From: Tanytarsus gracilentus
Taxonomy: Eukaryota; Arthropoda; Insecta; Diptera; Chironomidae
Reading direction: 5' to 3'
NCBI GenBank assembly: GCA_038502055.1
Contig: JAXRKN010000039.1
Span: 3,410,001 to 3,474,000, forward strand
DNA: 64,000 bases
Shown here: positions 61,404 through 64,000 of the stretch, piece after piece
How the letters are laid out: each line of letters starts with the position of its first letter
Position numbering within the stretch: position 1 is the first letter of the stretch
Made by a program: the position numbers and the translations under genes
The notes under the pieces: model-generated
Told to the model about the DNA's origin: nothing
The model's input: the letters and a program-made list of their open reading frames with translations, nothing else
The model's database searches: none

Positions 61404-63876
61404 TTATCCCCTCGGAACCTCAAAATCTTCCAACTTTAAAATGCGGTTGTTATAGAAGTTGATGAAATATTTAAGAGCGTCATTAATGTTTCCGTTAGAC
61501 TTTCTTAAGAATCTTATGATCAGGGAGAGAATGAATATTAAATAAACATTTTAATATACATTTAAAATGTAAAATTCTCACCTCTCACACCATTTAATCT
61601 TTAGCTTCGTTATCTGTTGAAGAAGTGAAATTTTAGCCTGCATTTCCTCATCTTCATTGAACATTCCTTCATAAGCCTTTTGAATATCAACCAAACTCGC
61701 CGGCTCGCTCTTAAATGCTCGATTTCTAATAATAGAATCGTGAATGTCATCAAATTGAAAAATTTCATTCGTGATATAAAAATAGAAAGTGTTAGATAAA
61801 GTTCCAATAGCTCGTTCACCACGAGTCATCATCAATAGGGTTCGAGTGTAAGTGTAAAGTTTTTGATTTAATTCGAGAATTCCATTAATGACCATTTGAA
61901 TGTTTTGACCATTGAATAGAGGCACGTCGATGGTGGTGTTAATGAGATCATGACTTGTTGGTGGTATTCGAAAAATATGGGACATGATGTTTGATGCACC
62001 CTGTGGAAAATATTTTAAAATAAAAAAGCCTTTAACAGTTTTTGTAAAATCCTTACCAGAATTGTTTTAACACTTTTGCCATATCGTTCAGTATAAATTG
62101 AATCTTTCGTGTAAATTCCTTTGAGAATATTTCTATCACCGTCGTAATTTCTAAAGAAATAATCCACAAAATTCTCTACAGCGTTAAAAGCGGCTGAAGT
62201 GCAGTGAAAATTTTTAAGCGTGACAATTTTAAGATCAGAAATAATTTTTTTTCCATCAATATATTCGAGATTTAAGCAAAGCTGTTTTAACATCGAGACA
62301 TATCTGTATGGAGCTTCGAAGTATTTTGTGCATATTGGATTGTGATCAAGTGATAGCACAACAATATTAAGATCCTGTGGAAATTCATCCATCGAAACAA
62401 TTTGATTATTCGAGAGATTTAAAACTTTTAGATTGGGAAACATTTTTAAGAGTTCAAGTGCACTTAATGACTTGATTTCATTGTTACTTAAGTCAATCTC
62501 GACTATTTGATTTAAATCTTTGATTTTACTCATCCAATCAGTGACAAAGATGAATCCTTTGACAGTTGACATGTTCACGATCAAATTTTTAAGCAGAGGA
62601 TCTTTTTGAAAATTTTTGAGATCGAGCTTAAGCCCATTATGTCTTGATTTGATGGCTTTCGGGATATCTTCGTAGAACTTGACTTGGCCTGGTAGAGTTT
62701 TTATTAAGATTAAAAATATTAAATTAAATCTTTTTTAAACTTACCAGCTTGATGATCAGCACACCTCAAATGCAATCGAAAGGTTATCACTTTCTCGTCA
62801 ACGTTCATCTTTAAATTATTTTTCACCAAAATATTAATCGCATCAAAATTTCTGTAGAGGTAAAAAGAATCCTCTCTGCTGCCAGCTCGATAGTAGCAAG
62901 GATAGCAAATTGTGTACATGAAAAACTGTTCAAACATCTCATCGAGAATTTTCTTACTATCCACTTTTCCGTTGTGTTCAACGAACACTTTTGACCATGA
63001 AGTTTTAATCATTTGTTGCTTTTCAAAATTTTCTTTAAATTCTGCGTTGATGTCATCGGATGTTACAATGTTGCCACCCTCATTTTTAGGAATATTTTCA
63101 TTATGAGTTGTTAGTCTTCGTTTTTTTGATGCAGATTCTAAAGATGATTGTAAAAGCACTCGTGGGATGTCACAATGAATTAAATTCGGAAGTGTGGAGG
63201 CCAAAATTGTGTAGAGTTTTTCAGAATCTGAAGCCACAGGATTGTCAAGGAGTGTCAAATGTTTAATTTTAAAATTTCTTAAATTTTCAATCTCGAGCAC
63301 ATTTACAATCTTATTGTCTTTGAAGTTAATTCCCTCAATGTTCTTGAAAAAATTTAATTTTCCCAACGGTTTTAAACTTTTAATTCCATTGCTCGACAAG
63401 TCAATGTGGGCGATTTTATGCTTGGCAGCTTGAAAATAATCACTCGACATTACTCTTGTTAACACGTCAAACACAGCTTCCAAGTTTTTTTCACTTTCGA
63501 GCAAAATTTTAATATCGAAAAATTCATCGCATGCTTTAAAGTTACTCAGATCGAGCTTAAAACCTTGCATTTTCTTCAAGCGCAATTCTAAAGCTTCTTT
63601 GATTTTTTTTAATGGTTCAATATGTCCTGGCTTATATTGTGCGATTCCTAATTTCACAGTCAAGCTTAGAGATTTTTTGTCATCGATCTCAATAAGTAAA
63701 CTTTTGTTAATAAGTTCTTCGAGTGCATGTCCTTGATCAATTATGTAAAAAACATCTTCATTGACTCCATTTCGATATGCAATTGGAACAAAAAAATTAT
63801 TGTTGACTGCTTGAGTAAGTGCAGATTCAATTTCATGTTTGGTGATCGGAATGTCTTGATCCTTGAAGACCTTCAT
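61404..63876 (-). CDS. nxf2: NXF-family protein with duplicated RRM-LRR module, Nxf2-like (5' end probably incomplete)
   Basis: Visible exons: 63876-62745, 62688-62057, 62000-61582 and 61512-61404, giving 763 residues. Module 1: RRM-like residues about 1-75, then LRR about 105-240 (FKLDLSNF, AHIDLSSNGIKSL). A linker carries KKRR (about 251). Module 2: a second RRM-like domain about 292-372 starting SWSKVFVEHNGKVDSKK, which matches the start of the NXF1 RNA-binding domain, then LRR about 395-530 (LKLDLKNF, IDLSNNEIKSL, LNLSNNQIVS). An NTF2-like domain (about 540-690) follows, and a UBA-like end (KLKIKWCERFLRKSNGNINDAL) assembled across the last intron. Two RRM-LRR units plus NTF2 and UBA is the layout reported for Drosophila Nxf2, which works with Panoramix and Nxt1 in piRNA-guided transcriptional silencing. 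RRM1 lacks the tryptophan seen in RRM2, and an AG precedes GTC at 63870, so an upstream exon beyond the window is likely. Confidence 0.85.
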
Positions 63877-64000
63877 TAAATAAAGAGAAGATTTAAAATT
63901 AAATAAAGTTGAAACTGAGATGGATTAAAACTAAATCCTGAGATTTTGAATAAGAATTAAATTTTGGGTTTTTAAATTAAAGTTTTAAAACTTTCTAAAA

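Noticed and set aside
50098..63876. Functional cluster of silencing genes (BRMS1-like with Nxf2-like)
   Set aside because: Both concern repression, but they are 11 kb apart with unrelated genes between them. Eukaryotic gene order rarely implies joint function.

Overview
The window looks like nuclear DNA from an insect, most likely a small-genome fly of the nematoceran type (midge or mosquito-like). It is very AT-rich. Genes are split by introns of mostly 50-150 bp (one is 48 bp) with GT..AG borders, poly(A) signals are eukaryotic, and the proteins read as insect orthologues. The order of evidence is protein motifs, then splice junctions that keep frame, then base composition. The species cannot be named from the sequence.

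Layout. From 1 to about 24.3 kb I find no convincing gene. This stretch holds one Helentron/DINE-1-like (HINE) repeat element at 1981-2920, with a 120-bp minisatellite inside, and a foldback-type element at about 13994-15621, with terminal inverted repeats, internal tandem arrays and a decayed tRNA-like Pol III promoter. From 24.35 to 37.4 kb is a gene cluster: an eight-exon acyl-CoA synthetase/4-coumarate-CoA-ligase-like gene (+), a convergent mitochondrial ABCB10-like transporter (-), and a seven-exon gene (-) for a 1553-residue nuclear, cysteine-rich protein I do not recognise. From 37.4 to 48.8 kb is a second gene-poor stretch with GA-rich islands and a YY1/Pho-type site that may mark the promoter of that large gene.

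From 48.8 to 51.2 kb lie mitochondrial ribosomal protein mL49 (+) and, convergent to it, a BRMS1/Sds3-family corepressor (-). A second member of the same HINE family, in the opposite orientation and carrying a different (17-bp) minisatellite, lies at 54585-55489. From 56.0 to 63.9 kb are a 166-residue orphan (+), a TPH-domain ciliary coiled-coil protein resembling CFAP210 (-), a flavin-containing monooxygenase (-) and, running off the right edge, an NXF-family protein (-).

The most interesting gene is the last. It carries two successive RRM-like + leucine-rich-repeat modules, then NTF2-like and UBA-like domains, which is the layout of Drosophila Nxf2, the piRNA-pathway silencing factor, rather than of the general mRNA exporter NXF1. 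The most interesting non-coding signal is the pair of HINE elements, which share a scaffold but have unrelated satellite cargo. Apart from convergent 3' ends, I see no sign that the genes form one pathway.
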